Positions 34,396 through 43,477 of a stretch of DNA of 64,000 bases are shown piece after piece. This DNA comes from Bacteroidota bacterium (lineage in GTDB: Bacteria > Bacteroidota > Bacteroidia > Chitinophagales > Chitinophagaceae). Position 1 is the first letter of the stretch. Every line of letters starts with the position of its first letter. Under the pieces are notes generated by a model. The model was not told where the DNA came from, did no database searches, and worked only from the letters and a program-made list of their open reading frames with translations. The stretch is from the NCBI GenBank assembly GCA_018267925.1, contig JAFDXO010000195.1, positions 1 through 64,000 on the forward strand, written 5' to 3'. The translations under genes and the position numbers were made by a program.

Positions 34396-35904
34396 ATGAT
34401 TATCATTTATATACTCCTATCCATCCTTGCGATTCTCTTAATCGTAAACATCATTCTCACCCTCAAAGCAAGTAAGAAAGAATCGGGCAATGAATTGATG
34501 GAAATAAAATCTTCCATTGCAACACTTACATCAAATTTGAAAGACACCGAGAGGAATCTAAAAGATGAATTTGCAACCAACAGAAAGGAAAGTGCAGAAA
34601 CAGCAACAGGTTTAAGAATTGAAATTGGCAATCAGCTTAACAAGTTTATCCAAACATTTTCAGAGCAATTAGGCAACCTTACCAAATCCAATGAAGAAAA
34701 ATTAGAAGCTATACGCAAAACCTTTGAAGAAAAATTGGCGGACTTTCAAAAAAGCATTGATACTAATAGCAAAGAGAGTAGAACCGAATTAAAAGAAAAT
34801 CTGGAAGCATTTAAAAAGGAATTGAACGATGCTTTGAAAGATTACAAAGAACGCATGAGAGAACAGTTTTCTGATTTTGAAAAAAATCAGAAAACACAGA
34901 ATGTAGCCAACAGCGAGAAAATTTCTGAACTCAAACTGAGTTTGGAAAAATCAGTAAAAACCATGCAGGAAGGCAACGAGAAGAAATTGGAAGAGATGCG
35001 CAAAACCGTTGATGAAAAATTGAATGAAACCTTGGAAAAACGCCTTGGTGAATCATTCAAACAAGTAAGCGACAGATTGGAAGCCGTTCACAAAGGCTTA
35101 GGCGAAATGCAAACGCTGGCGGTGAGTGTTGGCGATTTAAAAAAGGTAATGAGCAATGTAAAATCAAGAGGCGTTTTGGGTGAATATCAATTGCAAAACA
35201 TCATTGAGGATTTGCTGACCAATGAGCAATACGAGAAGAATGTAAAAACAAAAGCAGGAAGTGGTGCAGTGGTGGAATTTGCCATCAAAATGCCACACGG
35301 CAAAAATCTTGAAAAAACTTTGTGGTTGCCAATAGATTCCAAGTTTCCTAAAGAAGATTATGAAGCTTTGATTGATGCTTATGAAAAAGGCAATGTAGAT
35401 AAAATTGAAGAATGCCGAAAAGCTTTTATCAACGGTATTAAGAAGAATGCCAAAGACATCAAAGAAAAATACATTGACCCACCGAATACTACTGAATACG
35501 GTATCATGTTTTTGCCTTATGAAAGCTTGTTTGGCGAAGTATTGCGAGTACCCGGACTTTTTGAGCAAATACAGAAAGATTATAAAATCACGATTACCGG
35601 ACCAACAACATTGAGTGCCTTGCTGAACAGTTTGCAAATGGGCTTTAGAACCTTGGCTATCGAAAAACGCAGCAGCGAAGTTTGGGATTTGCTTGGAGCA
35701 GTGAAAACAGAATTTGGGAAATTTGGTGGAATCATTGAGAAAACAAGGGATAAGCTTATTGCTGCAACCAAAGAATTAGACAACACCGGAGAAAGAACGA
35801 GGACTATTGAACGCAAACTTCGACACGTTCAGGAATTACCAACTAACGAATCAAAAAAGATTTTAGACGAGCATACAGACGAAGAAACAACAGAATTTGC
35901 ATAA
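34396..35904 (+). CDS. rmuC: DNA recombination protein RmuC
   Basis: RmuC-family proteins limit rearrangements at inverted repeats and contain a PD-(D/E)XK-like nuclease fold. The 502-residue product has an N-terminal membrane helix (residues 2-23, IIYILLSILAILLIVNIILT), a long Lys/Glu-rich coiled coil to about residue 230, and the RmuC domain with RGVLGEYQLQNIIEDLL, LPIDSKFPKEDYEAL and the late GPTTLSALLNSLQMGFRTL block. It starts 3 bp after the fusion helicase gene, so the two are surely co-translated; membrane anchoring suggests the pair acts at the inner membrane. Confidence 0.94.
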   Translation: MIIIYILLSILAILLIVNIILTLKASKKESGNELMEIKSSIATLTSNLKDTERNLKDEFATNRKESAETATGLRIEIGNQLNKFIQTFSEQLGNLTKSNEEKLEAIRKTFEEKLADFQKSIDTNSKESRTELKENLEAFKKELNDALKDYKERMREQFSDFEKNQKTQNVANSEKISELKLSLEKSVKTMQEGNEKKLEEMRKTVDEKLNETLEKRLGESFKQVSDRLEAVHKGLGEMQTLAVSVGDLKKVMSNVKSRGVLGEYQLQNIIEDLLTNEQYEKNVKTKAGSGAVVEFAIKMPHGKNLEKTLWLPIDSKFPKEDYEALIDAYEKGNVDKIEECRKAFINGIKKNAKDIKEKYIDPPNTTEYGIMFLPYESLFGEVLRVPGLFEQIQKDYKITITGPTTLSALLNSLQMGFRTLAIEKRSSEVWDLLGAVKTEFGKFGGIIEKTRDKLIAATKELDNTGERTRTIERKLRHVQELPTNESKKILDEHTDEETTEFA

Positions 35905-36201
35905 CTCCTAAGAGGCGGAATAACGCAACTTAATACTCATGTACATATCTGCCATCCATAATACTCAACCTGAGATGTGTTACAAAACAATATACCGATC
36001 CCAATAGTGAGGCAAAAACAAATGAGGTACTTTAAAAATAACAAACAGTACAATGAGGATAATAAGCGGAAGGTGTTGTTGCAACAATAGACGAATCATT
36101 TAGGTGCTATCATTTTTAAAAAAACGAGGAAATCCTTTCACACACTAACATATTTGCTTCTTACCGTTTTTTATTCATAATCTTCAAAAATAAAACATCT
36201 G
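35905..36201. other. Gene-free spacer after rmuC
   Basis: This AT-rich stretch shows no open frame with family features and no clear terminator. It separates the rightward helicase-rmuC pair from the leftward TPR gene. Confidence 0.5.
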
Positions 36202-37620
36202 CTATCGTTTTTTATGTTTTGAAATTAGTTCTGCTACTGCTGCTCTACGTATATATTCCGGGTTTAGTTCACTGAAAAGTTTCAATTTAGTTGGAGCTTC
36301 CTTCAAAGCATGTTCCAATTGCAACGTTGCTTCTTTTGTTTTTCCCAATTCCATTAAGGCTGCAGCTTGGATATATCTAAAATCGGGTTTATCACCACAA
36401 TGTTCACGGGCAACTTCAATTTGTGTCAATGCCTCATCATAATAACCAACTAAATATAGTCCTCGAACAAGCGATATCCATGTTGATTTATTTCCTGGCT
36501 TTAAACGCACTGCATTCAAATAGCAAACCAACGCCTCTTTAGTTACATTGAGTTCCATCAAACAATTGCCAATAGCGACACAATATGCTGCATTATCCTT
36601 GTTGAGGTGCAAAGCAACCGAATATGATTTGACAGCTTTTTCCCATTGTTGTTCTCGAGCGTAGGTTTCCCCTATTTTAAAGAAAATAATATCGTCTTTG
36701 GGGTTTAGTTGCGATGCTTGTCTATAATAGTGCCGAGCTTTAGTAAAATTTTTCTTCTTTTCCCAACAATATCCTATTGCTTCAAAAATTAAATCTTCGC
36801 CTTTGGCAATTTCTAAATGCTTCTCCAGCACTTCAATAGCTTTTTCATACCACCTTAGCCGCATATAAGCATCTGCCATGTTTCGATAAGCAAATTCAAA
36901 AGTTTCATCAATGACTACACAATATTCGTAGGCATCAATAGCTTTTTCATACATTTTCAAACCCTGATAGGCTGCTCCCAAATTAAACCAAGCTAAGGAA
37001 TTGTAAGGATCTTCGTCTGTAAGTGCGGTATGAAGAGCAACACTTTCTTCGTTTCTTTCGGTAAAATCAGCCCAAAAGCAAAGTTTTTGCAATGCTTCAT
37101 CATTTCGTTTATCAATTTTTACTATACGCTTAAGCGTTTCAAACACCGCATCAAATTCTTCACACTCGTCATATACATCTGAAAGCTCGAGCAATAAATC
37201 TATTAAATCACGACCGGCAAAGTGTTCAGCCTTTTGTTCTAATAAAGCTGCGGCTTGATCATATTTGAATTGACTGACCAATATATCAGACCTCAACAAT
37301 ACAGCATCAATATTATTTTGATCATATTGCTCCAAGTCATCTAATACTTTTAGAGCCTGCCCAAACTTTTGCGATTGTGTTAATATCTCAGCTCTTAGCA
37401 AGAGAATTGAAGCAGAAAACGGGTAATACGTTCGGGCAATGTCGCAAGCTAAGAGTGCCTGTTCTTCATTTCCGCAATGAAAATAATGTTCTATTACCCT
37501 TTCAAATTCTTCCTCATCCATCATTCCGCCCGTTTGTCCGCTTTTTACGCTTTCATACCGTTTCAGTAGGTATTCGAGGGAATTTTCTTCATCATCAAAA
37601 AAATCATCATCATCAAACAT
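36202..37620 (-). CDS. Tetratricopeptide repeat protein
   Basis: The 472-residue protein starts with an acidic segment (FDDDDFFDDEEN) and then consists almost entirely of TPR helix pairs, for example SLAWFNLGAAYQGLKMYEKA, FAYRNMADAYMRLRWYEKA and AAYCVAIGNCLMELNVTKEA. No signal peptide or membrane helix is visible, so a cytoplasmic protein-protein scaffold is likely. No partner is evident from neighbours. Confidence 0.9.
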   Translation of the reverse strand: MFDDDDFFDDEENSLEYLLKRYESVKSGQTGGMMDEEEFERVIEHYFHCGNEEQALLACDIARTYYPFSASILLLRAEILTQSQKFGQALKVLDDLEQYDQNNIDAVLLRSDILVSQFKYDQAAALLEQKAEHFAGRDLIDLLLELSDVYDECEEFDAVFETLKRIVKIDKRNDEALQKLCFWADFTERNEESVALHTALTDEDPYNSLAWFNLGAAYQGLKMYEKAIDAYEYCVVIDETFEFAYRNMADAYMRLRWYEKAIEVLEKHLEIAKGEDLIFEAIGYCWEKKKNFTKARHYYRQASQLNPKDDIIFFKIGETYAREQQWEKAVKSYSVALHLNKDNAAYCVAIGNCLMELNVTKEALVCYLNAVRLKPGNKSTWISLVRGLYLVGYYDEALTQIEVAREHCGDKPDFRYIQAAALMELGKTKEATLQLEHALKEAPTKLKLFSELNPEYIRRAAVAELISKHKKR

Positions 37621-37772
37621 AGTCCTTCGATTTCAATCAAAAATAATCAAAAAAACAAGTACTAACAATAGGATTTTGTTAAGTAGTCGCCAAAATGCAC
37701 AGCCTATCAACAATTTTGAATGAGCCGTTGCTTTTTTCTTATGATTTTCTATTTTGTTTTCATACAGCTCGA

Positions 37773-39278
37773 CTAAGGAATCTGTGTGTAAACAATATTG
37801 CTGGGAACACTTTCATTCCACAACCGATCGAGTGCGGTAATTACATAACTACACTTATTGAATTTATTGGCATCAACATCTAAAAATTCTCTTGAAGTGG
37901 TTAAGTTGATAATTTTATCATTCCTACGAAGATCAATTTGTTCTCCATTTACAAAACGATAAACGGCAAAGCGAATTATTTCTCCTTTTGGATTAAAACC
38001 AGTTGGTTGCTCCCACCTCAATAAGGTGCCTTGAGACGAAGGAATGGCCTTTACGACTGGTGCTGTCGGCGGAATGCTATCTATCCATTTCATAACCGGA
38101 GGAAAGGCAATAAATTGGTCGAAGCGGTGAATGCTATCGGTTATTGAAGATGATATTTTATCAAAATTGCTGGCACTATACAAAGAAAAGCCTCTATTTC
38201 TTGTATTGTTTCGTACATCACGCAATTGCCACATAAGCTCGTTGACGTTATGCCATGGTGCACGTGGATTTCCCAGCATACGATAAACACCTAATCCGTA
38301 ATAAACATGCCGGTCATAACTGTGCATTTCCCACCATGGCAATAGCACATCAAAGGCAACTAATCTATGACCGTGTTCCCAATATAATTGAGGTAAACAG
38401 TAATCTATCCAACCCTGCTTCATCCACAAAACGATATCTGCATAAAGGTCATCATAGTTTGTTTGACCTCCTCGTGTAGGTGAGCCTGCTGGATCTTTTG
38501 TTTGATTTCTCCACACACCAAATGGGCTGATGCCAAATTTCACATAAGGCTTCTCCTTTTTTATAGCTGAAGACAATGAAGATACAAATTGATTTACATT
38601 GTTTCGTCGCCAGTCATCGCGGTTTGCAAAGCTTTCACCAAAACGAATAAATGCTGCTCCATCATTAAAATCCATTCCGGCAACTCGATACGGATAAAAG
38701 TAATCATCAAGATGAACAGCATCAATATCATATCGCCGCACAACATCCAATATTACACTTTGAACATAGCTACGGGCATCCGGTATGCCCGGATTGAGGA
38801 GAGCTTTCCCATCATAATTCACAATCCATTCCGGGTGAGTGCGAGTTACATGATTGGGGGGATTGGGATTCTTCTTATTATCTGTTAGTGCTCTAAAGGG
38901 ATTGAACCAAGCATGAAACTCCATATTACGGAGATGTGTTTGTTCAATCATAAACATAAGTGGATCGTAAAACGGGAAGGGCGGTTGACCTTGTTTGCCG
39001 GTCAGGTAGCGGCTCCAGGGCTCTAAGGTTGAAGGATAAAAAGCATCTGCTGCGGGTCGGATTTGAACTATCACAGCATTGCAACCCATGTATTTTAGTT
39101 GGTCAAGCCTTTGGATAAATTCTTGTTGTTGTGAAACAGAAGGCAGTCCGGGCTTTGATGGAAAGTCAATGTTAGAAACGGTGGCAATCCATGCAGCACG
39201 AAATTCACGTTTAGCAATGTTTTGAGCAGAGGCTTGAAAAAATAAAAAAGTAAGAATCAAAAACCAAACACTCTTCAT
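37773..39278 (-). CDS. Secreted family 10-like glycoside hydrolase (GHL10, YngK-type)
   Basis: A signal peptide (MKSVWFLILTFLFFQASAQ) precedes a glycosyl hydrolase-like 10 domain: REFRAAWIATVSNIDFPS, the VIVQIRPAADAFYPS strand, NPFRALTD, VNYDGKALLNPG, HLDDYFYPY near residue 200, and FGISPFGVWRN. The barrel is followed by a short fibronectin-like C-terminal part with LLRWEQP and VYRFVNGEQ. I start at the ATG at 39278 so that the signal begins the protein. Family members cleave glycans of the cell envelope or exopolysaccharide; the substrate here is not known. Confidence 0.9.
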   Translation of the reverse strand: MKSVWFLILTFLFFQASAQNIAKREFRAAWIATVSNIDFPSKPGLPSVSQQQEFIQRLDQLKYMGCNAVIVQIRPAADAFYPSTLEPWSRYLTGKQGQPPFPFYDPLMFMIEQTHLRNMEFHAWFNPFRALTDNKKNPNPPNHVTRTHPEWIVNYDGKALLNPGIPDARSYVQSVILDVVRRYDIDAVHLDDYFYPYRVAGMDFNDGAAFIRFGESFANRDDWRRNNVNQFVSSLSSAIKKEKPYVKFGISPFGVWRNQTKDPAGSPTRGGQTNYDDLYADIVLWMKQGWIDYCLPQLYWEHGHRLVAFDVLLPWWEMHSYDRHVYYGLGVYRMLGNPRAPWHNVNELMWQLRDVRNNTRNRGFSLYSASNFDKISSSITDSIHRFDQFIAFPPVMKWIDSIPPTAPVVKAIPSSQGTLLRWEQPTGFNPKGEIIRFAVYRFVNGEQIDLRRNDKIINLTTSREFLDVDANKFNKCSYVITALDRLWNESVPSNIVYTQIP

Positions 39279-39394
39279 CTTGTTAACCTTTAAAATATTG
39301 GCGAATTGGGTATTCAAATGTAGAAAAGCAAAGAAACAAAAAGCAACACTAAGGTGGGTGTTGCTGGGTGTATGATCATTTAAAAAGCTAAAGG

Positions 39395-40465
39395 CTATTT
39401 TTTATAGACTTTTACAGAACAAGTATATTGTTCCATACTTTGAATTTGCTGTTCTCTACTCATTTTCCCGAGTTTATTACTTTGGGGTAATCTGAGGCTG
39501 AGATCAGAATTGGAAATTAGTTTCACTATTGCCTTAGCACCAACCGCATAAGTTGTTCCCTCCGATTCTGATTCTTTACCGGTCACCAATGCAATGATAT
39601 TACCATTGTTATCTGTAACCGGAGCACCGCTTTGGCCGGGGCTGGCCGGCAGTTCAAGTCTATATTGTAAGGAGTCGCCCAAGTAGCCGTTTTTAGCACT
39701 GATGTAGCCTTCATTATACACAATTTCATCTTGTGGATAGCCCAGTGTAAAAACTTTTGACCCTAAAGGATTTTTAGTAGTTGCAAATCTATATGGCAAT
39801 TCACCCTTTCCTATTTTAAAGTTTTTATCCTCAACTTTTATGATAGCTACATCAGATTTTTCATCAAAGGTGGACAAAACGGCTTTATAATAATGGCCAT
39901 CTTTTCGTTGGATGTAAATAGAGTCTGCACCGGCTACTACGTGGTAGTTTGTAACAAAATATCCGTCATTACTCAATGCCACCCCGGTGCCGGAATAGTT
40001 TGCCGGAGTAACAGGTGTAGTAGCTGTTTCGTTGATATTTTTTATTAGTGCGGATTGAGAACGTTTAATGGTTTCTAATTCGCGGCGTAATAAACTATAT
40101 TGGGATGATCTCTTTTTTTCGTTGTGAGAGATGATTGAAAAAGTAGAAATTGTAGTAAGAATGGCTATTCCCGCTGCAATAGCTCCAGTTCGCAAATAAT
40201 GTGTGCGAAGCGGAATAGTTCTTACGCGCCAATTGGATGCATTCGTTTCATTTTCATGATGAATATGCACCAACATATTGCGAAACTGTCTTTGTTTCTT
40301 ACTCTGGTCTAAGGAAAGCAACATGCTCACACATTCATTAAAATCGGAAGCAAAATCAGTTTCTGAAGAGAGTCTTTTATGCAAATTAGCTAACTCGGAA
40401 GCAGAAAGTTTGTTAGCCACATAAGCCTCTGCTAATTCCCAATTATTGAAATCTTGTCCTATCAT
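39395..40465 (-). CDS. Anti-sigma-like membrane protein fused to a trypsin-like serine protease
   Basis: The N-terminal 90 residues are a cytoplasmic helical segment like those of anti-sigma proteins (WELAEAYVANKLSASELANL). A single membrane helix spans about 93-112. After a periplasmic coiled coil comes a chymotrypsin/HtrA-type protease domain with the complete triad: His175 in TNYHVVAG, Asp205 in KSDVAIIKV and Ser279 in SPGQSGAPV. No PDZ domain follows. It begins 6 bp after the ECF sigma factor gene, the usual place for an anti-sigma factor. The inference is that the protease domain either senses envelope damage or is the effector that releases the sigma factor. Confidence 0.85.
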   Translation of the reverse strand: MIGQDFNNWELAEAYVANKLSASELANLHKRLSSETDFASDFNECVSMLLSLDQSKKQRQFRNMLVHIHHENETNASNWRVRTIPLRTHYLRTGAIAAGIAILTTISTFSIISHNEKKRSSQYSLLRRELETIKRSQSALIKNINETATTPVTPANYSGTGVALSNDGYFVTNYHVVAGADSIYIQRKDGHYYKAVLSTFDEKSDVAIIKVEDKNFKIGKGELPYRFATTKNPLGSKVFTLGYPQDEIVYNEGYISAKNGYLGDSLQYRLELPASPGQSGAPVTDNNGNIIALVTGKESESEGTTYAVGAKAIVKLISNSDLSLRLPQSNKLGKMSREQQIQSMEQYTCSVKVYKK

Positions 40466-40471
40466 TTTAAA

Positions 40472-41053
40472 TTACCATTTTGCCTTAGCTACATAAAAAA
40501 TCTTACGTAGCCTGGTCAAGCACTTATACTTTTGCGTTTTGGCATTGTCTGGATTGGTATATCCAAATTCTGCGGCTATTTCTTGCATGCTTTTATCATT
40601 GTGATAAAAAGCTTTTAATAAAGAACTACACGGCTCACCCAACTGTTCCATTGCGTCATGAAGCAATTGATAATGTGTTTCTCGTTCGGTGTGTGCATTC
40701 AAATCATCTTCATAAGCCCAATCTTTTCCTTCATCCAACCCTGCATCTGTTGATAATATATCGGGTGCTTTTTGATCTTTTTGTAGCTTTTTATACCACA
40801 AATGTTTGCAGATGGCAAAAAGGTATGTTCCGATCTTACAACTCAGTCTAAAATCATCTTTTTGTGCCTTTTCATATAGCACCACCATGGCTTCTTGAAA
40901 AATATCTGCCACATCATCTTCATCACCGCCATGCTGACCAATCCAACTCTTAATAGGACGGATATGTTGTTTATAGATAGCCTCGGTTGCCTTTCGGTTG
41001 CCCTGAGCCAATCCTGCCAACAACGACGCTTCTGTATCTATTGGATTGTACAC
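40472..41053 (-). CDS. RNA polymerase sigma factor, ECF subfamily
   Basis: The 193-residue protein has sigma region 2 (ATEAIYKQHIRPIKSWI, then EDDVADIFQEAMVVLYEKA near residues 44-62) and a C-terminal region 4 with the helix-turn-helix SMQEIAAEFGYTNPDNAKTQ. The two-domain layout without regions 1 and 3 defines the ECF group. The start codon is GTG at 41053. It forms an operon with the anti-sigma/protease gene 6 bp downstream. A TAAGTTTG box (complement of 41122-41129) lies upstream, though without a clear -33 element. Confidence 0.92.
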   Translation of the reverse strand: MYNPIDTEASLLAGLAQGNRKATEAIYKQHIRPIKSWIGQHGGDEDDVADIFQEAMVVLYEKAQKDDFRLSCKIGTYLFAICKHLWYKKLQKDQKAPDILSTDAGLDEGKDWAYEDDLNAHTERETHYQLLHDAMEQLGEPCSSLLKAFYHNDKSMQEIAAEFGYTNPDNAKTQKYKCLTRLRKIFYVAKAKW

Positions 41054-41424
41054 TTATTAATCCTGTTTTTGAAGAAAAGTAACCCTGTTTTCAATAACTT
41101 TTAAAAAATGGGTTCTAATCGCAAACTTAAATCTGTTTTAGGAAAAAGATTAGGACTTTTATCCAAATTCATTAAAAATAAAAGCACTTCAACTCAATAC
41201 GAATTTCAAAACAATTCTGGATTGAATAGATTGAAAAAAATTACCTGAACCTATTCGTGTAACTTTTCAATCTAAAAAATAGGAATAGCCTAAAATTAAA
41301 TATCTACCTCTTTATATGTGCCTTACACTTGACGAATAATTATTTTTAAAAAAATACTCTTGTTGCGGGTTACTTTTTTTTCTTTCTCGTATAAACTGTA
41401 AATAACCACTCAAAAAAATAAAAA
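41054..41424. other. Divergent intergenic region between sigma factor and small lipoprotein
   Basis: AT-rich sequence without an open frame of note. It holds a weak TAAGTTTG promoter box for the sigma factor (41122-41129, minus strand) and probably the promoter of the lipoprotein gene. Confidence 0.45.
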
Positions 41425-41661
41425 ATGAAATTCGTAAAATTGAGCATCTTCGCACTTTCAATGGGTCTTTTTGTAGCATCTTGCGGTAACTCTTCTGAAG
41501 AAGCTGCTGCTACAACTGATAGCACTGCAACTGCTGCTCCAGCTCCTGAAGCTACTCCAGCTGCTACTCCAGCTCCAGCTCCAGCTGATAGTGCTGCTGC
41601 TGCAACTGCTGCTCCAGCAGCTGCTGCTACTCCAGCTGCTGACACTGCAAAGAAGCACTAA
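41425..41661 (+). CDS. Small Ala/Pro/Thr-rich lipoprotein
   Basis: The 78-residue product has a lipoprotein signal peptide with the lipobox VASC (Cys20). The mature part is low complexity: two acidic residues after the cysteine, then repeated blocks of Ala, Pro and Thr such as APAPEATPAATPAPAPADS, ending in DTAKKH. No globular domain is expected; the mature protein may be a flexible surface or periplasmic linker. It lies close to a strong terminator and stands alone as a transcription unit. The antisense frames through this gene are open only because of the repeated codons. Confidence 0.8.
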   Translation: MKFVKLSIFALSMGLFVASCGNSSEEAAATTDSTATAAPAPEATPAATPAPAPADSAAAATAAPAAAATPAADTAKKH

Positions 41662-41685
41662 TCAACAACTAAAATTTTATCAAAG

Positions 41686-41711
41686 CCCGCTCTTGAGCGG
41701 GTTTTGTTTTT
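41686..41711 (+). terminator. Terminator of the small lipoprotein gene
   Basis: CCCGCT (41686-41691) pairs with AGCGGG (41696-41701) around a CTTG loop and is followed by TTTTGTTTTTT. It lies between the convergent lipoprotein and rsmI genes and may also serve the minus strand because A residues precede the stem. Confidence 0.85.
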
Positions 41712-41712
41712 T

Positions 41713-42381
41713 CTATACTTTTCCGGAAACAATGATTACAATCTCTCCTTTGGGTGTCGCTTTTTCAAAATGTGCTTGTAAAGAGAGCAGGCTGCCGGTT
41801 TTTGTTTCTTCAAACATTTTGGTAAGCTCACGACAAACCGCGGCCTCGCGTTCGGCACCACAATAGGCAATCAGCTCTGATAAAGTTTTTACTAAACGAT
41901 GTGGGGATTCATATAAAATTGTAGTACGCTCTTCTGATGCTATGATTTTAAGTGCTGTTTGCCTTCCTTTTTTTACCGGTAAAAAACCCTCAAACACAAA
42001 ACGATTTGACGGAATACCGGATTGTACAAGTGCAGGAACAAAGGCCGTGGCACCCGGTAAACACTCAACCGGAATTTGCTCTCGCATACATTCACGAACC
42101 AGCAAAAATCCGGGATCTGAAATTCCGGGTGTTCCGGCATCGGTCAGCAAGGCATAGGTTTTACCGCTGTGAAGCTGTGCAATGAGATGAGGAAGAATTT
42201 TATGCTCGTTATGCTGATGATAAGGCGTTAGTGATTTTTGAATTTGATAGTGTTTTAACAAAATTCCACTGGTACGGGTATCTTCACATAAAATCCCATC
42301 TACCGATTTCAATACTTCTACTGCTCGATAGGTAATATCGCCAAGATTGCCAATAGGTGAAGGAATTAAGTAGAGCCGCAT
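41713..42381 (-). CDS. rsmI: 16S rRNA (cytidine1402-2'-O)-methyltransferase
   Basis: RsmI methylates the ribose of C1402 in the decoding centre. The tetrapyrrole-methylase fold shows LIPSPIGNLGDITYRA at the N-terminus, CEDTRTSGILL, and ALLTDAGTPGISDPG near residue 77, plus GFLPVKKGRQTAL, all typical of RsmI. The 222-residue length is close to the family core without the C-terminal extension of some members. It sits 9 bp downstream of purS. Confidence 0.95.
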   Translation of the reverse strand: MRLYLIPSPIGNLGDITYRAVEVLKSVDGILCEDTRTSGILLKHYQIQKSLTPYHQHNEHKILPHLIAQLHSGKTYALLTDAGTPGISDPGFLLVRECMREQIPVECLPGATAFVPALVQSGIPSNRFVFEGFLPVKKGRQTALKIIASEERTTILYESPHRLVKTLSELIAYCGAEREAAVCRELTKMFEETKTGSLLSLQAHFEKATPKGEIVIIVSGKV

Positions 42382-42390
42382 AAGTAAAAA

Positions 42391-42642
42391 CTAACCTTCA
42401 ACAATAGTGAAATCGTAGCCTTCCATCACCTGATTTACCAATAGTTTTTTACAGGCTTCATTGGTTATGTTTTCTGCACTTTGTTTGTCGGCTGCTTCTA
42501 CTTTTAGTGTTATATGCTTACCTACACGAACATCTTGCACTCCGGTAAGACCGAGGTTGTGAAGACTGCTATTTACAGCTTTTCCCTGTGGGTCAAGCAA
42601 TTCTTTAAGGGGCATAATGTTGATGTGTGCAGTAAATGTCAT
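42391..42642 (-). CDS. purS: Phosphoribosylformylglycinamidine synthase subunit PurS
   Basis: PurS is the small subunit that bridges PurL and PurQ in the fourth step of purine synthesis. The 83-residue protein shows the family pattern MPLKELLDPQGKAVNSSLHN, GVQDVRVGKHI and a C-terminal LLVNQVMEGYDF. It overlaps pssA by 4 bp (ATGA). purL and purQ are not in the window. Confidence 0.93.
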   Translation of the reverse strand: MTFTAHINIMPLKELLDPQGKAVNSSLHNLGLTGVQDVRVGKHITLKVEAADKQSAENITNEACKKLLVNQVMEGYDFTIVEG

Positions 42643-43412
42643 TTCTTATCAATATTTGGATGGTAAACAAAAGAAAGCAAAATGTAGATAATAAAAGCTA
42701 AAGCAAGCGCAGCAGATTTTATCAAAGGGAAAAGCCCCGCTGCCACCCCTATTATGATTAATTGTGGCCAAATACTTTTAAAATTAAAAGTAGAAGGCAA
42801 GAATTTAAAGAACCTGATTTTTGATACCATTAACCAAGATAGCAAAGCAATTAAAGCATATAACAGCCATGTATTATAGAGTTGTGAACCAATTCCCATT
42901 GGGTTTTGCCATTGAATAAGTGGTAGGGTGGCTACAAAAATTCCTACTGCCGGTACCGGCAATCCTGAAAATGATGAATCTGGCTGAGAAGTAGAAACAT
43001 TAAAACGAGCCAATCGAAGGGCGGCAAAACAGGCAACTAAAAAAGCAGGACTCATTAGCCATAGGCTGACATCCATAGCTTCCGGCAATACAATATAGCT
43101 ATACCACAAAAGCTTAAATAAAATCATAGACGGGGCAACACCAAAGGAAACCAAATCTGCCAAACTATCTAAATCTTTGCCAATAGGCGAAAAAATTTGA
43201 AGCGCACGAGCGGCAAAACCATCCAACATATCGAACACAGCTGCTAACAAAATAAACACACTTCCCCAATAGGGTTGTTCAATTGCTGGCACTTCAATGT
43301 ATTCATTAAAGCTAAAGTTGGTTGTAAAGTTTTGTGCACCGAGAATATAGCTGATGGCTATACATCCGCAAAAAAGATTAGCCAGCGTCAGCAGATTGGG
43401 AAGATGCCTCAT
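42639..43412 (-). CDS. pssA: CDP-diacylglycerol-serine O-phosphatidyltransferase
   Basis: The enzyme makes phosphatidylserine, the precursor of phosphatidylethanolamine. The CDP-alcohol phosphotransferase motif D-G-x2-A-R-x8-G-x3-D-x3-D is complete, reading DGFAAR then GKDLDSLAD near residues 63-84. The remaining 257 residues form about eight hydrophobic helices. It overlaps purS by 4 bp; together with rsmI they make a three-gene leftward unit. Confidence 0.95.
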   Translation of the reverse strand: MRHLPNLLTLANLFCGCIAISYILGAQNFTTNFSFNEYIEVPAIEQPYWGSVFILLAAVFDMLDGFAARALQIFSPIGKDLDSLADLVSFGVAPSMILFKLLWYSYIVLPEAMDVSLWLMSPAFLVACFAALRLARFNVSTSQPDSSFSGLPVPAVGIFVATLPLIQWQNPMGIGSQLYNTWLLYALIALLSWLMVSKIRFFKFLPSTFNFKSIWPQLIIIGVAAGLFPLIKSAALALAFIIYILLSFVYHPNIDKK

Positions 43413-43477
43413 AAGTGTTCAAAAGTAGGAAATTATCGCTCATGGAAGGTGTTGGACTTTTTATATTTACCACCTAT

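Noticed and set aside
41370..41658. Antisense genes over the small lipoprotein
   Set aside because: They are open only because the lipoprotein codons GCT and CCA give Ser/Ala-rich frames; the lipoprotein has a clear signal peptide and a terminator.
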